Assembly: GCA_902651635.1 (NCBI GenBank)
Contig: CACRSC010000472.1
Span: forward strand, 505,487 to 569,486
Source: Mastigamoeba balamuthi
Taxonomy: Eukaryota > Evosea > Mastigamoebida > Mastigamoebidae
Length of the DNA: 64,000 nucleotides
Direction: 5' to 3'
Shown: positions 9,612 to 20,400 of the stretch, in pieces
Layout of the letters: every line of letters starts with the position of its first letter
How positions within the stretch are numbered: the first letter of the stretch is position 1
Program-made: the position numbers and the translations under genes
The notes under the pieces: generated by a model
The model's database searches: none
Told to the model about the DNA's origin: nothing
The model's input: only the letters and a program-made list of their open reading frames with translations

Positions 9612-12089
9612 TCACGCCTCGACCGAGTAGTCGGGCGCGGCCTTGACGGGCGTCACGGCGTTCCTCTTGGTCCGCAGCTTGTGCAGCGAGTACGCGAGCA
9701 GCGCCAGCCCCGCGACGAACAGCACGCAGCCGGGCACGACCAGCCCCGGCAGCACCGCGAGGGCCATGGCCCGCGTGGCCAGCACCTTCTTGACGCCGTT
9801 GAGCTGCTTGTCGGTGGCCTGGCCCAGCGAGATGAGGTAGCCGACGGGGACCATCATGTTGGACCGGATGGCCGGGTGCGTGACCGACAGCTTGGCGGCC
9901 CACCGCGCGTCGATCAGCACGTTGAACTGCAGCGCCGTCTGCGCGCGGACCGTCGTCCCCAGGAAGGGCTCGATGTTAAGGTACGAGACGGCCTCGGCGT
10001 CCTCGTCGACCGTCGGCGACATGGTGTAGTTGGAGCGCCAGGCCCGCGAGTCGTTGTGGTTCATGTGCGGCGGCGAGAAGAAGACGGGGACGCCGTAGTT
10101 CTGCACCGACATGTTGGCGAACCCCAGCAGCGAGTTGTAGAACACGGGGTTGGCCGTCCAGAGCTGGTCCGTCGCCAGCTCGTAGCGCGCCGTCGGCAGG
10201 ATGCCGCGGACCGTCTCGTACTTGGCGTACTCGAACGTCAGCGAGCGGTTCGTGTTGCTGTCCCAGAGCACCGGGCGGAACGCCTTGGGCCGCAGGATGA
10301 ACGGCGAGAACTGCGTGCCCGCGGTGCCCTCGATCTTGACCGGCGACCCCCACTGCGTGTTGTACTCGCTGTCCCTCTTGGCGATGATCTGGCAGATGTC
10401 GTCGAGGACGCCCTTGCCCGTCCACCGCAGCTGCGACGCGTTGCGCGCCCGCGTCGAGGCGACGGTCGTGTCGTTGGCGAAGATGCCCGCGGCAGTGGGC
10501 AGCTTAGCCAGCACCGTGTAGAGCGAGTCGGGGCCGCCGAACACCGCGTCTTGCAGCGGCTTGGTGGCGAAGAGTCCGCTGGTCCCCAGGTAGCTGCGGA
10601 ACAGGGGCAGCACGTAGTACGTGCGCACGTACTGCGCGACGTACTGGTACACGTTGGCGGCCTGCCACGAGCTGAGCCCGAAGAGAGCGCCGACGGAGGC
10701 CCACTGCCCGGCAGAGCCCAGCTGCAGCAGAGCCCCGACGCTGGTCTTGTCGGTGAGGGCGACCAGGAGGCTCTTGGCTTGTGGGACCGTCAGCGTCGCG
10801 TTGGACGCGTGCGAGATGAGCCACATGCCGTACTCGATGTTGGGCATCGCCGTGACGACGGTCCGGCTGCCACCCGGGGCGGCGGAGGCCCACTGCGCGT
10901 ACCCCACGTCTGCGAGGCTCGTTCCGCAGCCGTATGCCGCCGCCAGCGCCGGCTCGACGACGCCCGAGATGTACGTGAGCAGCCACTGTGTCGCGAGTGC
11001 GTTCTGCGTTGTCGTCAGAACGCCACTCACGGGGAACGACCTCCGCGTGACCCATGCGCCGAGCAGCGTGGAGTTCTGAAGAACCTGTGAGGCCCCGAAC
11101 GTCAGACTCTGCGAGGCCGCCGAGGGAGGAATGAGCGGGTACTCACTGTCCACGCCGTCTGGGCGCCTAAAGAGCTGATGCCCGCCGACACGTTCCCGCT
11201 GGAGACTGTGAGGCCGTGCGGCAGTCCTCCGTCGCTCGTGGCGTTTGCCCAGTGCGGGTACAGCATCGCCGACGGGATCTGCGCGAAGACTCGGGCAAAG
11301 TACCGCGCAGCCCCGCCGATGAGGAACGAGGCCCGCGACGAGTTGGACGTCAGGCCCGAGGCCACGTTGGCGAAGACCGAGGCTGTGATCGAGACGAGGA
11401 CGTTGTTCTCGCCGCCGGTGATCTGGAGGATCGCCAGGTAGACGGGGTTGATCATCGTGACCTTCTCGGTGGGGTCCCGCCCGCCGTGGCTCAGCGCCAT
11501 GGGCACGTACATGTTGCGCTCCAGGAACCTCACCTTGTTCCCGTTCTCGAGGAAGACGGGGTCCACGGCCCGCGAGGCCCAGCGGTACTTGTACGGCCCC
11601 AGCTCGCGGAGGATGGGCCGCGCGCCCGCGGCGACCTGGGACGGGTTCGTCACGTTGAAGACGTAGAGGTTCCACTCAGACCCGTCCTCCTCGGGGTCCA
11701 CTTCCTCGCTGACCCATTTGTCGTATCTGCGGGAGGCGCAGCAGCGAGAGGACGGGGCGGTCAGTGCAGGTGTGGGTGGCTATCACCGCGTTCCCGAAAT
11801 AGCAGAGCTTTTTAACAGTCTTCGACCATTTCCGAAACCCGTAATGAAGAAGACCAGACTCGCAGCGCTGAAGGGGGTCCGCGCTTGGGGGAGGGGGTGG
11901 ATCGCGGCTGCGTTACCCGGCTGCTGTGGCAGAGTCGATCACGAGGGCCTTCTTGATGGCGTTGCTGACGGCGCTTGGAAACGCGACGCCCACCGCGACG
12001 CCGATGGCGATCAGGACGAGGCCGGTGATGGCAACGCACAGCCAGCAGCAGCGCGCGCCCTTGGAGCTGATACACTTGCCGGCGCCCAT
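9612..12089 (-). CDS. CD36/LIMP-2-type scavenger receptor
   Basis: Three exons, 11917-12089, 11147-11726 and 9612-11108, giving 749 residues; the second intron is only 38 bp. An N-terminal transmembrane helix (CVAITGLVLIAIGVAVGVAF) is followed by LYVFNVTNPSQV and RPILRELGPYKYRW, the signature start of the CD36 ectodomain. Many N-glycosylation sequons follow, then a second helix (AVLPGLVVPGCVLFVAGLAL) and a basic tail ending DYSVEA. The double-anchored hairpin with a large lumenal loop is the CD36, SR-B and LIMP-2 plan. These proteins bind lipids, lipoproteins or microbes at the surface, phagosome or lysosome. The protein is about 250 residues longer than animal CD36. The extra length lies in the middle of the ectodomain. 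Confidence 0.85.
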
Positions 12090-12575
12090 CGTGGTGGTGG
12101 TGATGCAGTGGTGCACGGGCCGGCCAGCTGGAGACCGTGGGTCCTCTGCAGCAAGCAACTTGATGACTGTGAAAAAGGGAAGGCGCCGGAGTCCAAAAAT
12201 AGACCAGGCTATTAAAAGAAGCGAGTTCCACTATCTTCAGCCAATATCTCGTCCCCGCTGAAATCTCTGAGATTTTCGCCTGCTGCGGAAATTGCGTCAT
12301 TTAGTTGAGTGCCTGCATAACAAGGGCGAGCCAGAGGCCAGAGTCCAGGAGAGCTGGAAGGCAAGGAGACGTCGTTTACTGCTTGGAGTTTCCTGGCCAG
12401 GGGTGGTGCCACAGAGCGGGCGTCCCACTTGCCGTCCAGTCCACGCGCAGACCCTCTCACACGGGGCGCACGGGTGGCCACCCCCAAGGGAGGAGGAGGG
12501 GTCCGTGCGTGGTGTTGGGAGGGGGTGCTTGCAGAGTTCCGCTCGCGCGCTTAGGTGCCCAGAGCGCATGTGTGC
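12090..12575. other. Intergenic, 486 bp
   Basis: Lies between the CD36-type gene start and the nucleoplasmin-like stop, both on the minus strand. It must hold the CD36 promoter and leader. A short AT-richer patch at 12190-12300 is the only compositional feature; no reading frame with protein-like content was seen. Confidence 0.4.
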
Positions 12576-13199
12576 TCACTTCTTCTTGGGCTGCTGCGCC
12601 TGCTGGGGCTTCTTGCCCTGCTGCTGCTGCTGCTTCTTGGGCTGCTGCTGCTGGGCCTTCTTGGGAGGCTGGGGCTTCTCCTCCTCCTCCTCCTCCTCCA
12701 TCTCGTCCTCGTCGTCCTCGCCCTCCATCTCCTCGTCGTCCTCGTCGCCCTCCTCGGCCTCGTCGTCGTCAAAGTCAAAGTCCTCGTCCTCGGCGTCCTC
12801 CCTCAGGGCGCCGAAGAGGTGCAGCTCGCCCGCGCCCTGGCACTCGAACTCGACCTTCTCGCCGGCCTCGAAGACGAGGGCCAGCTTGTGCTGCGGGATG
12901 CGCCCGTGCACCAGCGTCGCCAGGTGGAACTTCTTGTCGTTGACAGTCACGTTCAGGTGCGCCGACTGCTTCTCGTCCTTGGTGCCCGCCAGCGTGACCT
13001 GCGGGACGGGGTGCGCGGTGGCTGGTCAGCGGCCGGAGACGGGGCCGAGATAACTCTTGGGATTCAATTCAACTCAATTCGGCCAATTGGGGGGGGGGCG
13101 GGAGGAGCGGACCTGCTCGAGGCGCAGAGTGCAGAACTCGGGGATCTCGGACGACTGCGACGAGCCGGCCTTCAGGGCGAGGGTCCAGGTAGACTCCAT
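12576..13199 (-). CDS. Nucleoplasmin-like histone chaperone or FKBP-type NPL protein
   Basis: Two exons, 13113-13199 and 12576-12998, giving 169 residues. The N-terminal 90 residues form a beta-rich core (MESTWTLALKAGS, then LAGTKDEKQSAHLNVTV, LATLVHGRIPQHKLAL and VEFECQGAGELHLFG). The order and the ELHLFG strand end fit the nucleoplasmin-like fold shared by NPM, plant HD2 proteins and insect FKBP39. A long acidic tract of Asp/Glu and then a Lys/Gln-rich tail ending PKKK follow, typical of chaperones that bind basic histones in the nucleus or nucleolus. No FKBP domain follows, so this is the stand-alone form. The 114-bp intron contains a run of nine or more G. Confidence 0.75.
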
Positions 13200-13418
13200 T
13201 TGCTGGCGAGTGTGCTGTGTGTTGGGTGCGAGGTCTGAGACGAACAAACCGCTAAAAAGCTCAAGATTACATCACCCGTGACGCAATCTCAGGGGGAAAT
13301 ATCTACCCCAATATCTACCCCGAAATAATCCCCCTCTTGGCGCCATCGAGACCAATTGATGCCCTCCACATCGCAATCAAACGTGGGACTTGTTGTCCTT
13401 AGAGTACACGCGACGCTC

Positions 13419-16400
13419 TCACGGGACCTCGAGAAGGAACGGCGGTGCTGCCGCGGTCTTCTCGGTGGCCGAGGCAGCAGTGGCCGCCTCGGGCGGCGGG
13501 CTGCCGCTGCCGTCCTTGCCAGTGGGCACCGTGATGATCCCGTCGCGCTTGGCCACCAGCCTCCGCAGCGTGATGACGCGGCTCGACAGGTCCCGGACCC
13601 TCTCCCTGAGCGTGTCGAGGTAGTCGTCGTCGTCCTCGAGCGAGTTGAGCAGCCTGATCAGCTTGGACCGCAGCGCGGCCTCTGCGCTCCTGGCGCGGCT
13701 GAGGCTCTTCTCGAGCATGAACTTGCTCGTGTGCTTGTGCACCGAGTCGACCACGAGCCCGGGCTCGGGGTTGCTCCACGGCGAGCTCTCCCTGAAGAGG
13801 CTGGGGCACACGCAGCAGGCGCAGGCGCAGCACTGGCGCGGCAGGCTACGGAGCACGCGGACCGAGACCTCCATGGCGGGGATGACGAGGTTCGTGACGA
13901 TGTTGATGGGTGGCGGCACGGGGCTGCTGTCGCAGAAGTCCTCGACCATGTCGGCCCGCGACGCCTTGTGCTCGCGGTCGCTGTCGTCGGTGATGCGGGC
14001 GTAGGTCGAGTTCATGACAGCGATGAGCAGGTTGATGAGGACGATGGTCGCGAAGATCATGAAGAAGACGATGAAGATCTCGGCCACGATCTGCTTGACC
14101 TCGACCAGCTTGTCGACGTTGAGGACCGAGTAGGCCGAGCCGTCGAACGTCGGCATGTTGGTCATGCCCCACACGAAGTTCACAAACACCCACCCGAACT
14201 TGTGGATGTCCGCCCCGCCCTCGGCCCCGCTGGGGCCCAACGACGACGGCGCCGCAGCGGAACTCGGGTCCGTGCTGAAGCCGAGGGCGTCGCCCACTGC
14301 CACCGGCATAACTTCTTGGGGAATGAAGAGCTTGAGCAGCGACAGCGAGAGACCGGTGATGATGACGAGCATGATGACGACCCAGACCATGACGTCGGTG
14401 AGCATCGATCCGAACGCGACGAGCAGCGGGCCGAGCGTCTTGGTGGGTATGCAGACGTACAGGGCCCGCATGTACGTCATGAACACCGCGACGGCGAGGA
14501 GGCAATCGTAGGCCTCGAGCAGCTTGTCGTCCTGCGATTCGTGGGTCCACGCGCCGACGGCCGAGAGCTTCACGGCCGAGAGCGAGAGGTACGTCGTGAG
14601 GTGGACGATGTCGAACGTGTTCCAGAAGCTCCCAAAGTAGTCCCAGCCCATCTCGCGGACCTGCGACACCTCAACAAGCAGCAGGCCGATGATCCACACG
14701 ATGATCAACACCTCGTTGATGGTGAAGTCCGTCGTGGACGTCTGGGTGGCCGTGTAGCTGACGAGGACCACGAAGAACCCGAAGAAGACGATGTACAGAG
14801 TGAATGCCGTCGACGGCGAGACGGTGAAGTACTCGAGCGTGTGCGTCTGGCTCTTGTCGTTGGAGAAGAAGAACGACTGCGCGCATGCATGTTTAGAACA
14901 AGCAGAGGTCATCTGCGTACCAGGAGGGGACTCGTCTGCCGCTCCTTCATGTACTTGAGTCTCCTTCTGAGCTTTCCGCCAGCGAACCACCCGACGAGGT
15001 GCATGAACACGCCGATCATCCACAGCAGCAGGCGCGAGAGGATGAACGTCGTGGTCGAGAAGGTCTCGTCGCCCCGGATGGGCGTCACCCAGCGTTGCAT
15101 CACCGTCAGCTGGACCGACCGGTGGGCGAGGAACTCGTGGTGCTCGGCGTCAAGCGCGAGGCCGATCAGCGACCTGCATGGACCACTGTGAGTCTCAGAC
15201 TGATCGATCAGGGGTCATTTCCTTACTTCGGCGGGTTGTGGCCATTGGGCCTCGGGTTGAGAATGACTCGCCGGAGGTACTCGGGCCGATCCAACCGGTC
15301 GAGCATCTCGATCGAGAGCTTCGACAGCTGCTCGACTTGCTTTCTCCACGTTTCGGCAGTCTGCACGTACCTCCTCTGCGCGTCCTTTGCGTGCTTCAGC
15401 AGCTGGAGAGCAGTGTGCATCGGCCAGCGGCACTCCTGCAACAGGCGCCTGAGAGACGTGAGACTCTTCCACAGTTCCACAGGGGGGGGGGAAGTGGGTA
15501 CCTCATGATCGGACTAAGCCTGTCCATCTTTCTCTTGCTGACAGCCACCTCGACCTCGAACACGATCGGAAGGGGCATCTTGCTGCTCTCGTGCACCATG
15601 AGCTCGAGCTGCAGGAAGGCCTCCGTGCAGACGTCCAGCTGCGGGACGTGGAGGATGGACCGCACGGGGAAGTTCTTCTCGAACAGCTGCTGTTGCTTGA
15701 TCGCGTATGCTTCCCATTTGGCGAACAGGGCGAAGTCCTTGTCCTGTTCTCCCTTCTTTTTCTCGAGTTCGGACTCGAGACGGCCCGGTTGTTTTGCGCA
15801 TCTGTGAAAACTCCTATCAGAAAATGAAATGAACCGACGGACCGGACCTGAGGCAGAGCGAGAGGCAGGCCTTTCCGTCTTCTAGCCATGCCAGTGTCGA
15901 CCCGTAGCGAGGCTCGTGATACTCGCCGCAGCACCAGCAGTGCAGGTACACGTTGTTGTAGCGCGTTGCAAACGTGACCTGGAGACTGACGGGCATCTCG
16001 GTGGGCTGCAGCTTGCGCGCCCTGATCCTCTGAGACACGACGAACTCTGCGCACCTCTCGCACAGGACGAACCCACACCCGGGGACCGGGCAGGCGACAA
16101 TCACATCTCCGATTTTTACGTCGCGCAGGCGGCTCTCCATCGAGTCCTTCGGGGCAGACTCATCGTCGTCGTCGTCGTCGTCGCTGTCTGAGTCCTCGCA
16201 CGACTGTTCGCTCTCGCACGCCGCCAGCCTGTCGCAGAGAAGGCATCTGAAGGAGTAGAGGAGCTGCTTGCCCTCGACAGCGACGACAACAGCCCTGCGA
16301 TTGTGCTGAGTGCACTTGACTCCGTGGAACTTCTCCCGGAGGTCCGCCGAGCCGCGCGCGCCACGCCGGACCTCGTCTTCTGCCGAGCGTGCGAGGCAGC

Positions 16401-17259
16401 TCGCGCAGAGTGCCGTGTTCTTGCAGATGCCCTCTAGGCATTTCAGGCCACCAGAGAACTCCCTTCCGCAGGAGCTGCAGGTCTCGTTGTCATCTGCTCC
16501 GGCTGCTCTGAGAGCGTGACCCTGCGGGCACTGGAATACAGGCATACCATACGTAAGTCCCGCTCACAAACGACACACTCATCTTTCGTCATCGACCGAG
16601 AGGGTTATGTGGCTTTCCTAAACAGCGTGTTTTCCGTTGCAGTTTTCCCGTCTATCGGCAAATGCGGAAAAAAAGAAGAGCAACGAACTGACGACACGGT
16701 ACCTTGAACATCTTGGAGGCAGCGACCGTGTCAATCTTCTCCATTATACGGGTCGCAACTGGAGCGACGATCTCCTCGATCTTGTTGCCAGTTCAGTTAG
16801 ATTGCAGACCCTTCTAGAACTGTGCGGTACCTTGATCCTGCAGCAGGGCTCGCACAGAGAGTACAGGCACGACTCGCACGCAACGACTCTGTCGTACTCG
16901 AAGCTGCGAAGAAGTGGGAACGCAGATCACACGCCGGTACTGCAGTCAGCACAGCGCAGAGGAGAGGGAGATCAAATGGAAGGGAAAAGGGGAGCAGCGT
17001 ACAACTTGGAGCAGCCGTCACATTGGTGAGAGGTCAGGCCCACGCTGCGCGGCCTTCGCAGGTGGTGGCCGCAGCGCTCGCAGAGTACGCCCTCGTGCTT
17101 GCCGAGGCCCTCCTGGGCCTGCAGTTGGTGCTTGGCCACAGACGACACGGAGCTCATCGTGTCGGCAACGGCGGGGCGGACATCAGCCATCCTGCTATCG
17201 GAATCGCTCTCGTCAGAGGACGTAGCGAGGTCCTTCTCGTCCTCGGGCTTGATGTCCAT
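13419..17259 (-). CDS. TRP-like cation channel with N-terminal zinc-binding modules
   Basis: Eight exons join in frame: 17003-17259, 16831-16903, 16703-16780, 15848-16530, 15502-15801, 15227-15448, 14921-15173 and 13419-14876, giving 1,107 residues. Residues about 58-110 contain four CxxC pairs (LCERCGHH, HQCDGCSK, ACESC, CEPCC). A second module from residue 137 starts CPQGHAL, then CSSCG and CASC, followed by Cys/His pairs to about 300; both resemble ZZ or DC1-type zinc modules. Helical Trp/Leu-rich text follows, then six membrane helices. S5-pore-S6 runs from VWVVIMLVIITGLSLSL through GWVFVNFVWGMTNMP to FATIVLINLLIAVMNSTY, the TRP-type S6. The cytosolic end has a coiled coil (about residues 1000-1070). 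TRP channels pass Ca2+ and other cations. Adjoining exons share codons across splice sites from the zinc part into the channel part, so this reads as one gene, not two. Subfamily is unresolved. Confidence 0.82.
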
Positions 17260-17493
17260 CACGGCCGGGCTGTGCGCTTTCGGTATTTTTATTACGCAGA
17301 GCTAAAAACAGCACCAGAGGACACAAATCAAGGAATGAGGAATCAATCTCGAGATTCCACAGGCGCATGCGCTGTGAGTCTATCTTTAGCGTTTGCCGAC
17401 CCAGAGGCAGAGAGCCAACCCAGGGCACGTGCGCGCACGTACACACTCAGGACCTCGGAAGGCTCAGCACAGAAAGCACAAACTCAGTTTCAC
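17260..17493. other. Shared upstream region of the TRP-like and ankyrin-calpain genes
   Basis: The two largest genes of the window diverge across 234 bp. An AT-richer stretch at 17282-17300, including tttttattac, lies just upstream of the TRP-like start. No further motif was recognised. Confidence 0.4.
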
Positions 17494-20400
17494 ATGTCCG
17501 CGAGCTCGTCTCGCGGCCCCGCGACGCCCCAGTCGCGGGCGTCGTCGTCGGCGTCGTCGGCAGCCCCGTCAGCGAGGCGAAAGACGTCCCGCGGAAGCGG
17601 GCCCAGCAACAGCAGGCCCCCCTCTCGCCCTTCGACTTCGTCGCCGCGAGCGACTGCCCCCGCAGACCTCCCAGGTGCTCCAGCTCTCCCGGTGCTCTCC
17701 CCGAGTCTCCTCTGACTCCGTGCGGTGTCCCAGTGGCAGCGATCGAGGCCCTCAAGGCTCCCGCTGAGCCGGCACAGTCGGCTGTGTCTTCGCAGGCGGG
17801 CCTGCTGCCGCAGGGGGCGTTCCAGCGAGAGGTGTCGCTGTCCCGGCTGGAGCCCATCGACTGGGGGGAAATCGAGATGGCGGACCCGCCGCCACCGGAC
17901 CCGCACCCGGCACTGGCCACCAACGTGCTGTGCCCCCTGTGGGTCTCGGTCGAGCGCGACGACGCCGCGTCTGTCAAGTCGCTGCTCGCGGCCGGCGCGA
18001 CGCCCGACCAGCGCAACAGCGTCTCGCTGCGCAAGCTCGGCTGCTCGCTGGCGACGCCCCTCTGCGCAGCCCGCACGCCCGCGGTCACCAGGGCGCTGCT
18101 TCAGGGCGGTGCGGACCCCCTTGCGGTCTGCCCCCCTCTTGGGGAAGAGATGACGGTCGACGGCGTCGGTATCGTCGTCGACAGCTCGTCGCGGGCGACG
18201 CCGCTGGCGTGGGCCATGCGGGCGGGGCACTGGGACGTGGCCGCCGAGATAGCACAGCGCAGCGGGTCCGACTCTGAGCTGCCGCCCGAGATGGTCCGCT
18301 CGTTGACGTGCGGCGACGATTACGTTGTGTTCCGCGACAACGACGGCCCACGGCTGTCCGCCCACGGCCAGCGGTGGCCTCTGCTGCTGCGTCTCAGCGC
18401 GCGCATCGGCCGCGCGGACTGGGTCGAGAGACTCCTCAGCGCCTCGCGTGCGCTGGCAACGAGCGACGCATGCGCAGCGATGGGCGACGCGTCGCAGCAG
18501 GGGACCAACTTCGACGCCATTGTGCGCTCACTCGCCCGCGCGGCGCTCGAGGGCGAGCGCGCCGGCATGTGCGACGCCGTCGCAACCGTGACAGGCCCCG
18601 CATCGGTGATACTGGTCGAGGAGGCCGCCCTGGCCATCGGCGACAGGGCCGTCGAGATGCTGCGCTGGGCGTGCTCGCGGTCGGACATGCCGACGATCAA
18701 GGCGAGCCTCAAGGAGGCCCTGGGCAAGGAGGGCGCGCTGACACCAGGCGACTTCGACCAGCTGCTCCGGATCGTCCTCGCGGCAGACAAGCCCACAGGC
18801 GACGCGGCCTCGTTGCTCATAGAGGCCGGGGCGGACCCTCTGCGGGTCGGCCGGCCGTCGATGGAGTCCGCGGCCGCCCGCGGGGACGCGCGGCTCTCGC
18901 AGATGTTCATCAGCGCTGCCTCGTCGAGGCCAGACTTCCTGCTCAACGCCAGGAGGGAGGAGGCGGACGCGGGCTCCGAGCTTGCCTCGACGATGTTCTT
19001 CCTGGCGTGCGGGAACCCGCTGCTCTCGTCGGACGAGGTGATTGCGCTGCTGCGCGTGGACAACGGAAAGCGGGGGGCGGCTGCTGAGCAAGACCACCTG
19101 CGCGCAGTCGACGCCAGCGGCCACACGGCGCTCATCCGGGCGATCGCGCTGTCCTCGGTCGACATCGTGCGCTCACTCATCATTGCCGGTACACTGGCGT
19201 TTGATCGAGGGGACCGACTAACGGCGGCCGACGCGCAGGGGCTCCGCTCGATCACCCCAGCGAGGAGGCGCTCTGGCTGGCGCTGGCGGCGGCGAAGGAT
19301 GATACAAAGGCGGAAATCCTGCTCGACGCGGGCCTGTCACTCTCGGCGGGCATGCGGCGCAAGGACACGGGCACCGACGCCAAGTCTTTTGTCAAGTTCG
19401 AGACTCCGCTCGTCTTCGCGGCCCGCAGCAGCCCCTCGCTTGTCCGCGCGATGCTCGTCCACGGGGTGAACTTCCTGGCCCCGTCGAGAGGCGGTGGCGA
19501 GGAGAGCTCTCCGCTCGGCCAGGCCATCAAGGGCTTCCGACCCCACGACCCCTCTGCCGCAGACTCTGCCAAGGCAACCAACACAGCACTTCTCTCCTGC
19601 CCGCTCTGCTCTTACCGGTTCCCCACAGTCGATCGAGGAGATTGCGTCGTACTTGCTGGAGAAGGGAGAGCGCCTGCAGACCCTTCGCGTGCCTGAGACC
19701 GCGTCGGAGTCGTTCTCGTGGGAGGGTCTGGTCCGCATTGGCGCCAAGTACGACAAGCCGCGCCTGGCGCGACTGCGTCTGCTCTACTCTCTTGCCGAGC
19801 GCGATGCTCCCGCGGAAGAAGACCGCGTGTGGCAAACCGCTCTCTCAGTGCTACGAGGGGACACCAACGCCGTGCGTGTCGCGGGCTCGGATGTGGGCTC
19901 GAGGCGGTTTTCGCTGCCGAGCGGGGGGACCACGGACATCTGGTCCATCGCCCTCTCGGCGCCCAAGTTGACCGTCATCTCTGCGCTCGTCGGGTGCGCC
20001 CAGAGCCCTATACCCGCTGCTGTGCTGGGCCACGCCCTCGCGTGGGACGACTCGCTGCTGCTCGAGCTGCTCGCGGGCAAAGAGCTCGACCTCGCAGACC
20101 TCTCCACAGCGGAGCGCCTGCAGATCCTCCTCAAAGGCACGCAGAGCCGACCCGTTCACAACAGACCATCTCGACTAATGCCCATGGCAGCTCGCAGGCC
20201 GTCGTCTGGTGTCATCGCGCTGCGGCTGCTCAACCTGCTCTCGGACGTCTGGGACCACGCCTCAGTCATCTACAGGCTCCTCGCCCAGGGCAGCCTGTTC
20301 GCCGCAGACCTGCTTGCGGCGTTTGATTCCGAGTTGATACCGCCGTCGACCTCGTCGCTCTGCGTCGCGTGCTCTGCGGGAAACGTCTCGGTTGCAGAGA

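Noticed and set aside
9582-11090. 502-codon open frame on the plus strand
   Set aside because: Antisense to the third exon of the CD36-type gene; low-complexity Arg/Val text with no homology.
13356-15191. 611-codon open frame on the plus strand
   Set aside because: Antisense shadow of the TRP-like channel exons; Arg/Glu/His-rich with no domain, as expected from GC-rich antisense DNA.
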